Of a DNA stretch of 64,000 nucleotides, positions 33,839 to 42,501 are shown piece after piece. This stretch comes from UBA1546 sp049302185 (GTDB taxonomy: Bacteria; Nitrospirota; Thermodesulfovibrionia; Thermodesulfovibrionales; UBA1546): the NCBI GenBank assembly GCA_049302185.1, contig JBAQLV010000010.1, positions 1 through 64,000 on the forward strand, written 5' to 3'. A model generated the notes under the pieces. The model was given only the letters and a program-made list of their open reading frames with translations. It did not search any database and had not been told where the DNA came from. The position numbers and the translations under genes were made by a program. How positions within the stretch are numbered: position 1 is the stretch's first letter; each line of letters opens with the position of its first letter.

Positions 33839-35767
33839 GTGGAATTGAAGCGTGAGATTTATCTTGAGACAACCCCGCTAAATGAGGCCATAGAAAAATG
33901 GTTCAAAAAGCTTGAATCACAGGGTTTTCTTAACGCTTTTCCCGGAGAAAAAGTCATGGTCTCGGAATCTCTCGGAAGAATAACAGCAGAACCTGTAATA
34001 GCAAGACTATCATCTCCTTTCTATCATTCATCTGCAATGGATGGATATGCTGTTAAATATCAGGAAACATTTGGCGCATCCGAGACATCCCCCAAAAAAC
34101 TTAAGCTCGGTGAACAGACAGTTTATGTTGACACAGGAGATCCGATGCCTGATGGTTTTAATGCAGTGATAATGATAGAAGATGTGAACGTGTATGGAAA
34201 CCATATTGAGATTACCGAGCCTGCAACTCCATGGCAGAATGTAAGGGTGATTGGTGAGGATATTGTTGCCACAGAGCTTATACTTCCTGAAAATCACAGA
34301 ATAAGGCCTGTTGATATAGGCGCAATGCTTGCAGGGGGGCTTGTAGATATTAACGTCAGGAGAAAACCGAAGGTGGTGATTATCCCGACAGGCACCGAAA
34401 TCGTAGAGCCCGGAACCAATTTAAAGAGGGGAGATATTATTGAATACAATTCAAGGGTGCTCGGCGGTCTTGTTTCTGAATGGGGCGGAGAAGCGATTAG
34501 ATTCAGAATTGTCCCTGACAACCTTGACGAATTAAAGGATGCAATTTTAGAGGCGCATAATGCTGGAGACATGGTTGTTATCAATGCAGGCGCATCTGCA
34601 GGTTCTGAGGATTTTACATCAAGAGCGATAAGCGAAACAGGTGAAGTCATCCTTCACGGTGTAAGCATAAAGCCGGGGAAGCCTGTAATAATAGGCGTTG
34701 TTAAAAACAAGCCTGTGCTCGGCATTCCGGGATATCCTGTATCAGCATTCATAACTTTTAATCTTTTCGCAAAGCCTGTGATTTACAAATGGCAGGGGAT
34801 AGAAATGGAACCCCCTGAGGTTTTGAGGGCGGCGCTTTCAAGGCAGGTTGCTTCAACTCTCGGACAGGAAGAATTTTTAAGGGTCAAGATAGGGAAGGTT
34901 GGAGATAAATTCATTGCCACTCCTGTTTCGCGGGGGGCAGGAGTTTTGATGTCACTTGTGCGCGCAGATGGTTTTGTGAGAATACCTGCTATGTCTGAGG
35001 GAATAGGCGCAGGTTCAGAGGTGAATGTGGAACTGCTTAGAACAAAAAACGAAATAGAAAATACAATAGTATGCATCGGAAGCCATGATAATGCGCTTGA
35101 CCTGCTTGCAAATTCACTGAAGAAGAAATACTTGAAACTCTCACTTTCGTCAGCCCATGTCGGTTCGATGGGCGGTTTGATGGCTTTAAAAAAAGGAGAG
35201 GCGCATATTGCAGGAACTCATCTGCTTGACGAGGAGACAGGAGAGTATAATGTCTCTTCCGTAAAACAGCTTCTATCTGGCAGGAGGATTATTCTCGTAA
35301 ATTTAGTTTACAGGGAGCAGGGGCTTCTTGTGCTGAAAGGCAATCCAAAAAATATAAAAGGATTTGAAGACCTGACAAGGGAGGATGTTGTTTTTATAAA
35401 CCGGCAGGCAGGCGCCGGGACAAGGTTATTGACAGACAAACACCTGCGGGAATTCAGAATAAAACCTGAAGATGTGGAAGGATATGAAAGAGAGGAATAC
35501 ACTCACATGGGTGTTGCATCAGCGGTGCTTACAGGCATTGCAGACACAGGACTCGCAATTCTTGCGTCGGCTAAAGCGCTCGGACTTGATTTTATTCCTG
35601 TTGCAAAGGAGCGATATGACCTTGCAATTCCGTTTGAATTCTACGATACAGATATGATAAAAGCTCTCTTAAGTATTATCAGGGAGGATAATGAATTCAG
35701 GGATATGGTTGCAAATCTCGGAGGTTACGACATAAGCGATATGGGCAAGGTTATGTATGATGGCTGA
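33839..35767 (+). CDS. moeA: Molybdopterin molybdenumtransferase MoeA fused to a periplasmic-binding-type domain
   Basis: The first about 400 residues are MoeA: SSAMDGYAVK, VDTGDPMPDGFNAVIMIEDV, IIPTGTEIVEPG, GASAGSEDF and GKPVIIGVVKNKPVLGIPGYPVSA. It inserts molybdate into molybdopterin. The last about 230 residues are a LysR-substrate/PBP-like domain (IVCIGSHDNALDLL, SAHVGSMGGLMALKKGEAHIAGTHLLDE, NRQAGAGTRLL, GLAILASAKALGLDF), thought to sense molybdate or the cofactor. The fusion is known in many anaerobes. Start GTG 33839, or TTG 33845 with better spacing to GGGAGG. Confidence 0.9.
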   Translation: MELKREIYLETTPLNEAIEKWFKKLESQGFLNAFPGEKVMVSESLGRITAEPVIARLSSPFYHSSAMDGYAVKYQETFGASETSPKKLKLGEQTVYVDTGDPMPDGFNAVIMIEDVNVYGNHIEITEPATPWQNVRVIGEDIVATELILPENHRIRPVDIGAMLAGGLVDINVRRKPKVVIIPTGTEIVEPGTNLKRGDIIEYNSRVLGGLVSEWGGEAIRFRIVPDNLDELKDAILEAHNAGDMVVINAGASAGSEDFTSRAISETGEVILHGVSIKPGKPVIIGVVKNKPVLGIPGYPVSAFITFNLFAKPVIYKWQGIEMEPPEVLRAALSRQVASTLGQEEFLRVKIGKVGDKFIATPVSRGAGVLMSLVRADGFVRIPAMSEGIGAGSEVNVELLRTKNEIENTIVCIGSHDNALDLLANSLKKKYLKLSLSSAHVGSMGGLMALKKGEAHIAGTHLLDEETGEYNVSSVKQLLSGRRIILVNLVYREQGLLVLKGNPKNIKGFEDLTREDVVFINRQAGAGTRLLTDKHLREFRIKPEDVEGYEREEYTHMGVASAVLTGIADTGLAILASAKALGLDFIPVAKERYDLAIPFEFYDTDMIKALLSIIREDNEFRDMVANLGGYDISDMGKVMYDG

Positions 35768-35769
35768 TG

Positions 35770-36615
35770 CTATCCTTCATGGAGCTGTTTTGTTATTTCT
35801 ATTTCCGCATTGTCCATGATGAATCGTTTTCCTCCTATAAACCTCTTGAAGTAGTATGGAGTTTTAAGGCTGTCTATGCTGACTTTTTTACCCTTTGAAG
35901 ATGCGTGTATGAAAAGGTCGTTCCCCAGATATATGCCTACATGAGAAGGGAATGAGGCATATGTCCTGAAAAATATAAGGTCACCGATAGAGAGAGAATC
36001 CCTGTCAACGATTTCTCCTTCCTTGAACTGAAGCCTTGCTGAACGTGGAATGGTTACTCCTATCAGGCTGTAAACCTTCTGAACATACGCTGAACAATCA
36101 ATGCCCATAATGCTGTTGCCGCCGAATTTATACGGGATGTTAATAAACTTTTTTGCGAATAATATAAGCCGATCTTTTGCATTCATCTGAGCTATTTCTT
36201 CTGATTCCGAGATATTCTTTATCTCTTCCTCTAAGTTTATTTTTGCGGTTTCAATCTCAGGTTCGGCTTCAAGGAGGAGTTTCTGCCCCGGCTTTAAAGA
36301 ATCAGAGTCAAGCAGATTGATGTCTTTCAGCTCCTCGGCGTCAATCTTGAATTTCTTTGCAATCCTGTTAATGCTTTCACCTTTTTTGACGGTATATGTT
36401 CTCGGTCCCGTCTTCTTGACTATTAAGGTTTTCCCTATTTTCAGTTTTGCTGATTTTTTAAGATTATTAAGGCTGCGGATTTCCTTAGCGCTGACATTGA
36501 ATTTTTTTGAGACTCTGGAAAGGGTGTCGCCCTTTTTTATTGTATATGTCACATCTGCATTAGCATAAGCTGAAAAAACTAATAATATTGCAGCAACAAG
36601 GCAAAATCTTTTCAT
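35770..36615 (-). CDS. NlpC/P60 cell-wall endopeptidase with two LysM domains
   Basis: The 281-residue exported protein has a signal peptide (1-20, cleavage near ANA-DV), LysM repeats at about 23-66 and 73-116, and an NlpC/P60 domain with Cys174 (GIDCSAYVQ), His225 (SHVGIYLGN) and His237 (FIHASSKG). It should cut peptide stems in peptidoglycan. The ATG at 36615 has AGGAGG in front of it and starts the signal peptide directly; a start 13 codons upstream is rejected. The gene ends two bases from the convergent moeA stop, and its start overlaps nothing in scpB, which ends 16 bases upstream. Confidence 0.9.
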   Translation of the reverse strand: MKRFCLVAAILLVFSAYANADVTYTIKKGDTLSRVSKKFNVSAKEIRSLNNLKKSAKLKIGKTLIVKKTGPRTYTVKKGESINRIAKKFKIDAEELKDINLLDSDSLKPGQKLLLEAEPEIETAKINLEEEIKNISESEEIAQMNAKDRLILFAKKFINIPYKFGGNSIMGIDCSAYVQKVYSLIGVTIPRSARLQFKEGEIVDRDSLSIGDLIFFRTYASFPSHVGIYLGNDLFIHASSKGKKVSIDSLKTPYYFKRFIGGKRFIMDNAEIEITKQLHEG

Positions 36616-36631
36616 ATGATTCCTCCTGTCA

Positions 36632-37162
36632 TCAAGCAGCCTCTTCCCTTTCAATGTCTCTAAGGGTGGGGAGCCCTGTCAGGTCTTTTAATCCGAAATA
36701 CTGCAGGAACTCTTTTGTAGTTCCGTAAAGCAGCGGTCTGCCCGGAGCTTCTTTTCGCCCAAGTATCTTTACAAGTTTTCTGTCAAGGAGTGTCTTTACA
36801 ACTCCGTCTGAATTTACGCTTCTTAATTGTTCTATCTCAGCTTTGATAATCGGCTGCCTGTATGCGATTATTGCAAGTGTCTCAAGGGCTGACGCTGAAA
36901 GTTTTGCAGAGGCGCTCTTGGCCCTGAATTTCTTCAGAAAGGGAGCATACGCAGTGTTTGTTATCATCTGGTAGCCGTTGGCTATCTCGGTGATCAGGAG
37001 TCCTCCGTTTCTTTCTTTGTAGTCTGTCATAAGCTCATCCATAAGTCTTTTGAGCTCCGTATCCTGCATCTCAGTGACGTCTTTCAAAGACGACAACGTT
37101 ACAGGCTCGCCTGAAAGAAAAAGAATTGCTTCAAGCAAATATTTCTTATCTCTGTCTTCCAT
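36632..37162 (-). CDS. scpB: Segregation and condensation protein B
   Basis: A partner of SMC-ScpA in chromosome condensation. The 176-residue protein has two winged-helix domains: LLEAILFLSGEPVTL... and LSASALETLAIIAYRQPIIKAEIEQLRSVNSDGVVKTLLDRKLV, then GRPLLYGTTKEFLQYFGL, the diagnostic end. The start at 37162 (MEDRDKK) matches the family N-terminus. scpA is not beside it, which is unusual since the two are often adjacent. Confidence 0.93.
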   Translation of the reverse strand: MEDRDKKYLLEAILFLSGEPVTLSSLKDVTEMQDTELKRLMDELMTDYKERNGGLLITEIANGYQMITNTAYAPFLKKFRAKSASAKLSASALETLAIIAYRQPIIKAEIEQLRSVNSDGVVKTLLDRKLVKILGRKEAPGRPLLYGTTKEFLQYFGLKDLTGLPTLRDIEREEAA

Positions 37163-37292
37163 ACAAATTATAGAACTATACCAAAAAAGCGCCAATAAAT
37201 TCAATTAATTTAATACCCGATTATAATTTGTGGATTTTATAACTAAAAATATTATAAACTGTAAGCAGAAAATTCAGAGGGGACAGTAAACA

Positions 37293-37530
37293 GTGGAAGA
37301 AGAGATTAAACCTGACAGAAAGATCAATATTAAAGGCCTTGTGTGTCCTTAAAGCAAAACTGGCTGTCGAGGATATGGAAGTAGGGGAGGTTCTTGAGAT
37401 CCTTCTTGATTATGAGGAGGCATCAAGGAGCATACCTAAATCAATGGACGACCACGGACAAAAAGTTCTGAAGGTTGAAAAGATTAACGATACTGATTGG
37501 ATTCTCCAGATACGAAAGGAAAAGGAATGA
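37293..37530 (+). pseudogene. TusA-family sulfur-carrier protein with an 11-base deletion
   Basis: A GTG at 37293 behind GAGGGG opens IKPDRKINIKGLVCP, the TusA beta strand with its persulfide Cys-Pro. The frame then meets TAA. In the next frame KAKLAVEDMEVGEVLEILLDYEEA...GQKVLKVEKINDTDW continues the family without interruption. Between CP and K, TusA proteins have four residues (here expected like YTFV); only one base remains, so 11 bases are missing. The gene overlaps the following moeB/thiF-type gene by ATGA, as in sulfur-transfer operons. Restoration would give about 80 residues. Confidence 0.75.
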
Positions 37531-38333
37531 GCGAATTCACAGAGGACCAGCTTCAGCGATACAGCCGTCACATTATTCTTCCTGAAGTTGGCGGAAAAGG
37601 TCAGAGAAAACTGCTTGCCGCAAAGGTCTTTATTATTGGAGCAGGAGGACTTGGAAGCCCTGTCGGCTACTATCTTGCTGCTGCCGGTATCGGGACAATA
37701 GCGATAATAGATAATGATAAGGTTGAGTTAAGCAATCTCCAGAGGCAGATAGCTCATAGTGTCAAGACACTCGGAAAACCTAAAGTTGAATCCGCAAAAA
37801 ATACCTTTGAGTCCTTAAATCCTGATGTGAATGTTATTGCGCTTAAGCAGAGGATTTCAAAAGATAACATTATGGATCTGATAAAAGATTACGATATTGT
37901 AGTTGACTGCAGCGATAATTTTCCTACGCGGTATCTTGTTAACGATGCCTGTGTAATGGTAGGAAAGCCGCTTGTCAGCGGCGCAATCCTGAGATTTGAA
38001 GGACAGGTTACAACGATTATTCCCGGAGAGGGTCATTGCTACAGGTGTCTATTTGAAGAAATGCCTCCGGCAGGCCTTGTGCCGTCAGGTCAGGAAGTTG
38101 GTCTTCTCGGAGTGCTGCCCGGAGTTGTAGGTGTACTTCAGGCAACAGAGGTGTTGAAGCTTATACTCGGCAAAGGCGATGTTTTAAAAAATGAACTGCT
38201 GATTTATAACGCACTCAAGACAACTTTCAGAAAAGTTAAAGTCCCTAAAAATCCTGATTGTCCTGTATGCGGTAAAAATCCTACAATTACAGAACTTCTT
38301 GATTATGACGCTGAATACTGTACTATGCGGTAG
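37527..38333 (+). CDS. MoeB/ThiF-type adenylyltransferase
   Basis: The 268-residue E1-like enzyme has FTEDQLQRYSRHIILPEVG at the start, the ATP loop GAGGLGSPVGYYLAAAGIG, NLQRQ with the catalytic Arg, DCSDNFPTRYLVNDAC, and two zinc pairs (CYRCLF and CPVCG). It adenylates the C-terminus of a ubiquitin-like sulfur carrier (MoaD, ThiS or similar). Coupling to a TusA-like gene points to sulfur transfer; which carrier is used cannot be told. The ATG at 37527 follows AAAGGAAAAGGA. It differs from the frameshifted hesA at 21.6 kb. Confidence 0.9.
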   Translation: MSEFTEDQLQRYSRHIILPEVGGKGQRKLLAAKVFIIGAGGLGSPVGYYLAAAGIGTIAIIDNDKVELSNLQRQIAHSVKTLGKPKVESAKNTFESLNPDVNVIALKQRISKDNIMDLIKDYDIVVDCSDNFPTRYLVNDACVMVGKPLVSGAILRFEGQVTTIIPGEGHCYRCLFEEMPPAGLVPSGQEVGLLGVLPGVVGVLQATEVLKLILGKGDVLKNELLIYNALKTTFRKVKVPKNPDCPVCGKNPTITELLDYDAEYCTMR

Positions 38334-38500
38334 TTTTAAACATTAAAGCGTCCTCTCCGTGCTTGCCATAAGAATGACTTGAACTGTATTTTCCGGCTGA
38401 GTATTCCACCCTTGCCATACAAGTCCGGATGTGAGATGATTTAGATATTCATAATTCCTTCAAATTTTTATGAGATTATGTAGCATTCGCACAAAGCGAA
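38334..38500. other. Gap after moeB/thiF-type gene without recognisable feature
   Basis: No frame with family character, RNA-like structure or repeat could be recognised here; the following 300 bases are repeat-rich. Confidence 0.4.
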
Positions 38501-38760
38501 GAGATTTGGACGGGAATCTATTGTTTTACTAAAAAAGGAGGTGAGTTATGAAAAGAACAAGGGGAAACGATTCCCGACAAGCAGGAATGACGAAAAGAAG
38601 GACAGCGAGAATGACTTCTTATTTTTGTCATTCTCCAGCTTGACTGGAGAATCCAGACGTCGTCCCCGCGAAAGCGGGGAACTATAAGGAACTTGGTTCC
38701 CGTTTTCACGGGAAACCCTGGATTCCCCGATTAAATCGTGGAATGACAGGCTGGGATATA
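38501..38760. repeat. Cluster of palindromic repeats upstream of the copper ATPase
   Basis: Several hairpins in a row: ATTCTCCAGCTTGACTGGAGAAT, GTCCCCGCGAAAGCGGGGA, GGTTCCCGTTTTCACGGGAA and GGATTCCCCGATTAAATCGTGGAATGACAGG. A short frame from about 38548 lies wholly in repeats and is not counted as a gene. Such repeat blocks often sit at gene ends, and may carry the transcription stop of the upstream gene. Confidence 0.65.
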
Positions 38761-38804
38761 AAGCATTTCGGAAATATCGCTATTTTTGGTGTCGGGAGGA
38801 AGAG

Positions 38805-41210
38805 ATGAAGGTTACAGACCCCATCTGCAAGATGGTCATAGACCCAAAGGGCGCTGCTGGTTCATCCCTCCATAAAGGTTTGACTTACTATTTCTGTTCT
38901 ACTCATTGCAAGGTAAAGTTTGACAGAGATCCTGAAGCATATATAGGAGAAAAACCAAAGGAAGCAGTCAGCACATCCACACAGGCGCCGAAAGGAACAA
39001 AATATACATGCCCTATGGACCCTGAGATCATGCAGGATAAACCCGGAGCTTGCCCTAAGTGCGGCATGGCGCTTGAACCGCTTATGCCGGTAATAGCAAT
39101 GGCAAAAACAGAGTGGATATGTCCCATGCATCCTGAGATTGTGCGTGATTCGCCGGGGAATTGTCCAATCTGCGGTATGGCGCTTGAGCCGAGGACTGCT
39201 CTTGAGGAAGAAAATCCAGAATTAATTGATATGACAAGGCGATTCAAAGTTGGGGTGATTCTTACTATCCCGCTTATTATAATTGCCATGAGGGGAATGA
39301 TTCCCGTGATAAACATAGAGAGTATCCTTCCTCCAACCTTATTAAATTTACTTGAACTCTTACTTGCGACACCTGTTGTTCTCTGGGCCGGCTGGCCGTT
39401 TTTCGTTCGCGGCTGGCAATCTCTTATGACCCGCAATCTTAATATGTTTACATTGATAGGGATTGGCGTTGGTGTTGCTTATATATACAGCATTGTTGCA
39501 GCGCTTTTTCCGGGTATATTCCCTGTCTCGTTCAGGAAAGACGGAGAAGTGGGAGTCTATTTTGAGGCCGCAGCAGTCATAGTGACCCTTGTTCTTCTTG
39601 GTCAGGTGCTTGAATTAAAGGCACGAAGCAAAACAGGCGCAGCCATTAAATTGCTGCTCGGCCTTGCGCCAAAGACAGCAAGGCGTATAAAAAACGGCAA
39701 AGAAGAAGATGTTCCCCTCGATCATGTAAAAATAGATGATATTCTCCGTGTGCGTCCCGGTGAAAAGATACCTGTGGACGGCGTAGTTATTGACGGTTTA
39801 AGTTCGGTTGATGAATCAATGGTTACTGGAGAGCCGATTCCTGTTCAGAAGCAAAAGGAAGACCGTGTTATCGGAGCAACTGTTAACGGAACAGGCATGC
39901 TCATAATGAAAGCAGAGAAGGTTGGTGCTGATACCCTGCTGTCACAGATAGTTAATATGGTTGCAGAGGCGCAGAGAAGCCGTGCGCCCATCCAGAAACT
40001 TGCAGATATTGTTGCAGCATATTTTGTCCAGATTGTTATGGCAGTTGCAGTTCTTACCTTCGTCGTATGGGCATGGCTTGGCCCCGAACCCAGAATGGCG
40101 CACGCAATCATCAATGCAGTGGCAGTCTTAATCATTGCCTGTCCATGCGCACTCGGCCTAGCAACACCAATGTCCATAATGGTTGCAATGGGAAAGGGCG
40201 CAATGGCAGGCGTGCTTTTCAAAAACGCAGAGGCAATAGAAGTGATGAGAAAAATTGACACGCTTGTAGTGGATAAGACAGGAACCCTTACCGTAGGCAA
40301 ACCTAAACTAATAAACATAATTCCGGCAAATGGATTTGATGAAAAATCCGTGCTCCATTTTGGCGCAAGCATTGAGAGGGGAAGCGAACATCCCCTTGCA
40401 TCTGCAATCGTAAAAGGGGCAGAAGAAAGAGGTATAAACCTTATTGGGGTTGATGGTTTTGAATCAGTGACAGGCAAAGGAGTCATGGGCAAGATTGAAG
40501 GGCATAAGATTGCGCTGGGCAACCGGAAACTCCTTGAAGACATAGGCATTGATCCGGGTGAACTTTCACAAAAGGCTGAGGCAATGCGTACAGAGGGGCA
40601 GACCGTGATGTTTATTACGATAGATGGAAAAGCTGCAGGACTTTTAGGCGTTGCCGACCCTATAAAGGAAACAACTCCGGAGGCTATAAGCGCTCTCCAT
40701 AAGGAGAATATCAGGATTGTAATGCTTACAGGAGACAACCGCACTACAGCGGAGGCTGTTGCGAAGAAACTCAAGCTTGACGATGTAATTGCAGAAGTGC
40801 TGCCTGACCAGAAGGCAGATATTGTCAAGCGTCTTCAGAATGAAGGTAAAATAGTTGCCATGGCAGGCGACGGAATAAATGATGCGCCTGCATTAGCACA
40901 GGCTCATGTGGGTGTGGCAATGGGAACAGGAACAGACGTTGCAATGGAAAGTGCGGGCGTTACATTGGTCAAAGGCGACCTCAGAGGGATAGTGAGGGCA
41001 AGACGGTTAAGCAGGGCAACGATGAGAAACATCAAGCAGAACCTTTTCTGGGCATTTATATATAATTCAATGGGTGTTCCGGTTGCGGCAGGGATTCTTT
41101 ATCCGTTCTTCGGGATACTTTTAAGCCCGATAATGGCTGCGGCAGCGATGAGCTTTAGCTCGGTATCTGTAATAATGAATGCGCTCAGGCTGCGCGGCGC
41201 AAAGCTTTAA
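38805..41210 (+). CDS. copA: Copper-type P1B ATPase with YHS and two heavy-metal-binding domains
   Basis: The 801-residue inner-membrane pump has an N-terminal YHS domain (DPICKM...YYFCSTHCK, residues 5-47) and two short metal-binding units (YTCPMDPE..CPKCGMAL at 67-90 and WICPMHPE..CPICGMAL at 104-127). About eight membrane helices follow, with the CPC metal path (IACPCALGLATPM), the phosphorylation DKTGTL, TGDNRTTA and GDGINDAPALA. CPC plus the helix-8 pattern NSMGVPVAAG points to Cu+ export. A classical N-terminal HMA domain is missing. GGAGGAAGAG precedes the ATG. No copper regulator (CsoR/CueR) is adjacent. Confidence 0.93.
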   Translation: MKVTDPICKMVIDPKGAAGSSLHKGLTYYFCSTHCKVKFDRDPEAYIGEKPKEAVSTSTQAPKGTKYTCPMDPEIMQDKPGACPKCGMALEPLMPVIAMAKTEWICPMHPEIVRDSPGNCPICGMALEPRTALEEENPELIDMTRRFKVGVILTIPLIIIAMRGMIPVINIESILPPTLLNLLELLLATPVVLWAGWPFFVRGWQSLMTRNLNMFTLIGIGVGVAYIYSIVAALFPGIFPVSFRKDGEVGVYFEAAAVIVTLVLLGQVLELKARSKTGAAIKLLLGLAPKTARRIKNGKEEDVPLDHVKIDDILRVRPGEKIPVDGVVIDGLSSVDESMVTGEPIPVQKQKEDRVIGATVNGTGMLIMKAEKVGADTLLSQIVNMVAEAQRSRAPIQKLADIVAAYFVQIVMAVAVLTFVVWAWLGPEPRMAHAIINAVAVLIIACPCALGLATPMSIMVAMGKGAMAGVLFKNAEAIEVMRKIDTLVVDKTGTLTVGKPKLINIIPANGFDEKSVLHFGASIERGSEHPLASAIVKGAEERGINLIGVDGFESVTGKGVMGKIEGHKIALGNRKLLEDIGIDPGELSQKAEAMRTEGQTVMFITIDGKAAGLLGVADPIKETTPEAISALHKENIRIVMLTGDNRTTAEAVAKKLKLDDVIAEVLPDQKADIVKRLQNEGKIVAMAGDGINDAPALAQAHVGVAMGTGTDVAMESAGVTLVKGDLRGIVRARRLSRATMRNIKQNLFWAFIYNSMGVPVAAGILYPFFGILLSPIMAAAAMSFSSVSVIMNALRLRGAKL

Positions 41211-41231
41211 GGCAAGCGAAGAAGGCGTTAT

Positions 41232-41513
41232 TTAGAAATACCGCACTGAGAATGTATCAAATTCGCCTTTGAAAATTTCCCATTTGACGTCAATATTGTT
41301 TACTTTAGCGGCAGGGGGGCCTTTGTAACAGAGCCCGATTGCCTTTTCTATATTTTCTTTTTCGCCTTCAAACAACGCCTCCACTTTTCCATCGCTGCAA
41401 TTTTTCACCCAGCCCTTGAGTCCGAGCGAATGTGCCGCATCTTCTGTGAAAGCCCTGTAAAATACTCCCTGAACCCTGCCTGAGATTAAAAGATGCGCCC
41501 GTGCGTTTGCCAT
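41232..41513 (-). CDS. acyP: Acylphosphatase
   Basis: The 93-residue protein has GRVQGVFYRAFTEDAA, with the phosphate-binding Arg, and LKGWVKNCSDGKVEALFEG, with the catalytic Asn. It hydrolyses carboxyl-phosphate bonds such as acetyl or carbamoyl phosphate. Length and motifs are standard. It converges with the copper ATPase gene. The same fold forms the N-terminal domain of HypF in this window, but this is the stand-alone enzyme. Confidence 0.92.
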   Translation of the reverse strand: MANARAHLLISGRVQGVFYRAFTEDAAHSLGLKGWVKNCSDGKVEALFEGEKENIEKAIGLCYKGPPAAKVNNIDVKWEIFKGEFDTFSVRYF

Positions 41514-41602
41514 GGATGAAATTATATCACATGAAGAAAGTGGTGTTACGACAAAACTGTGCGGCGGCTACAAGCCATCCGCGCGCGAGATTTGTTAGAA
41601 GA

Positions 41603-41905
41603 TTATTTTCTCTTTATCCTTTCTCTCCAATAACCTGGTTTTCGCCGTAAGTGTGCCACAGCAACGATTACAATTTCTTCTGGTTCAATGCGATATAAAA
41701 TACCCAATGGGAATCTTCTGACAAGACGCCTTCTAAGTTCACTTTCAATTACCGGCCATGTCATAGGTAACTCTGCAATAGAGTTTACATCTCGTTCTAT
41801 TTCTGAAAGAAAATCTATACCTAAATATGTTGCCTGGGACTCGTAATATCTTGCCGCTTCAAGCATCTCTTGCTCCGCCTCAGGAAGGAATACAACAGGC
41901 TTCAT
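41603..41905 (-). CDS. RelE/ParE family toxin
   Basis: The 100-residue protein follows the ParE/RelE fold: VVFLPEAEQEMLEAARYYESQ at the start, LSEIERDVNSIAELP, RRRLVRRFPLGILYRIEPEEIVIVAVAHLRRKPGYWRERI at the end (typical HxxRxPxxW). Depending on the subgroup it inhibits gyrase or cuts mRNA. Its ATG overlaps the antitoxin stop by 4 bases. Confidence 0.88.
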   Translation of the reverse strand: MKPVVFLPEAEQEMLEAARYYESQATYLGIDFLSEIERDVNSIAELPMTWPVIESELRRRLVRRFPLGILYRIEPEEIVIVAVAHLRRKPGYWRERIKRK

Positions 41906-42132
41906 CCTAATTTTGAGCGAGCCTCTTTAAACACTGCCTCCGCTGGTTTTGCCTTAACCCTGCCTTCTTTATACTCTCTATAGCGGCGTTCAGCTTCTTC
42001 TATCCAGAGCTTTTCCGCATTTGGGTCTTCTTCTGTATCCAAACTATGGATAAGATGTTCTGCTAATTGGGCTCGCTCATGAGGTGAAAGTCGGAGGGCT
42101 TTTCCTTCAATTTCTTTAACACTCAATGGCAT
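41902..42132 (-). CDS. Addiction-module antitoxin (PF09720-like)
   Basis: The 76-residue helical protein reads LSPHERAQLAEHLIHSLDTEEDPNAEKLWIEEAERRYREYKEG, the usual pattern of antitoxins that pair with RelE/ParE toxins: N-terminal helices, a WxxEaexR segment and a C-terminal toxin-wrapping tail. TGGAGG lies upstream of the ATG. A palindrome inside its promoter suggests autorepression. Confidence 0.85.
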   Translation of the reverse strand: MPLSVKEIEGKALRLSPHERAQLAEHLIHSLDTEEDPNAEKLWIEEAERRYREYKEGRVKAKPAEAVFKEARSKLG

Positions 42133-42160
42133 TAAATACCTCCAGTTACTATTTTTTTAT

Positions 42161-42189
42161 ATATTAACTTGAAGTTAAAGGTAATGCAA
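42161..42189 (-). promoter_or_regulatory. Promoter of the TA pair with an internal palindromic operator
   Basis: On the minus strand TTGCAT (-35, 42184-42189) and TAATAT (-10, 42161-42166) are 17 bases apart. TTAACTTGAAGTTAA (42164-42178) is a near-perfect palindrome between them, the right place for repression by the toxin-antitoxin complex. Confidence 0.6.
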
Positions 42190-42501
42190 GCTGTCTTCCC
42201 CAAGACATTCTGACGATTATTAAAATAAGCAGACTAATCACCCGCTATACTTACTGATGAGGTATGCCAGGTGCGACTAATCTTGCAATTCGCGCCATGC
42301 AGTTAATATATGACTACTGTTATACTCACTGAAATATTCCAAAAACCATCAGAGAGCGGTATGTTAAGGTGTCGAAAAATAAATTTTTTCACAATCCCGA
42401 TGTGTATCGGGACATTATTTAAATACGTTTTTGAGTTAACTCAGGCTATTCTGAAATGTGAAGGGGTAATGATAGAATGAACATAAAAAGGAGACAATAG
42501 A
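42190..42501. other. Gap between TA pair and prenyltransferase gene
   Basis: About 310 bases without a supported gene. One short palindrome AATCCCGATGTGTATCGGGA at 42393-42412 is visible; the rest shows no recognisable feature. Confidence 0.4.

Noticed and set aside
37340..37356. Programmed +1 frameshift at CCTTAAAG in the tusA-like gene
   Set aside because: The shifted frame would lack four residues always present between CP and K in TusA proteins, so a deletion explains it better than recoding; no stimulatory signal is seen.
38548..38643. Short frame behind a good AAGGAGG site before the copper ATPase
   Set aside because: Nearly every codon lies in palindromic repeat sequence and the protein is an Arg/Thr-rich string; probably chance.
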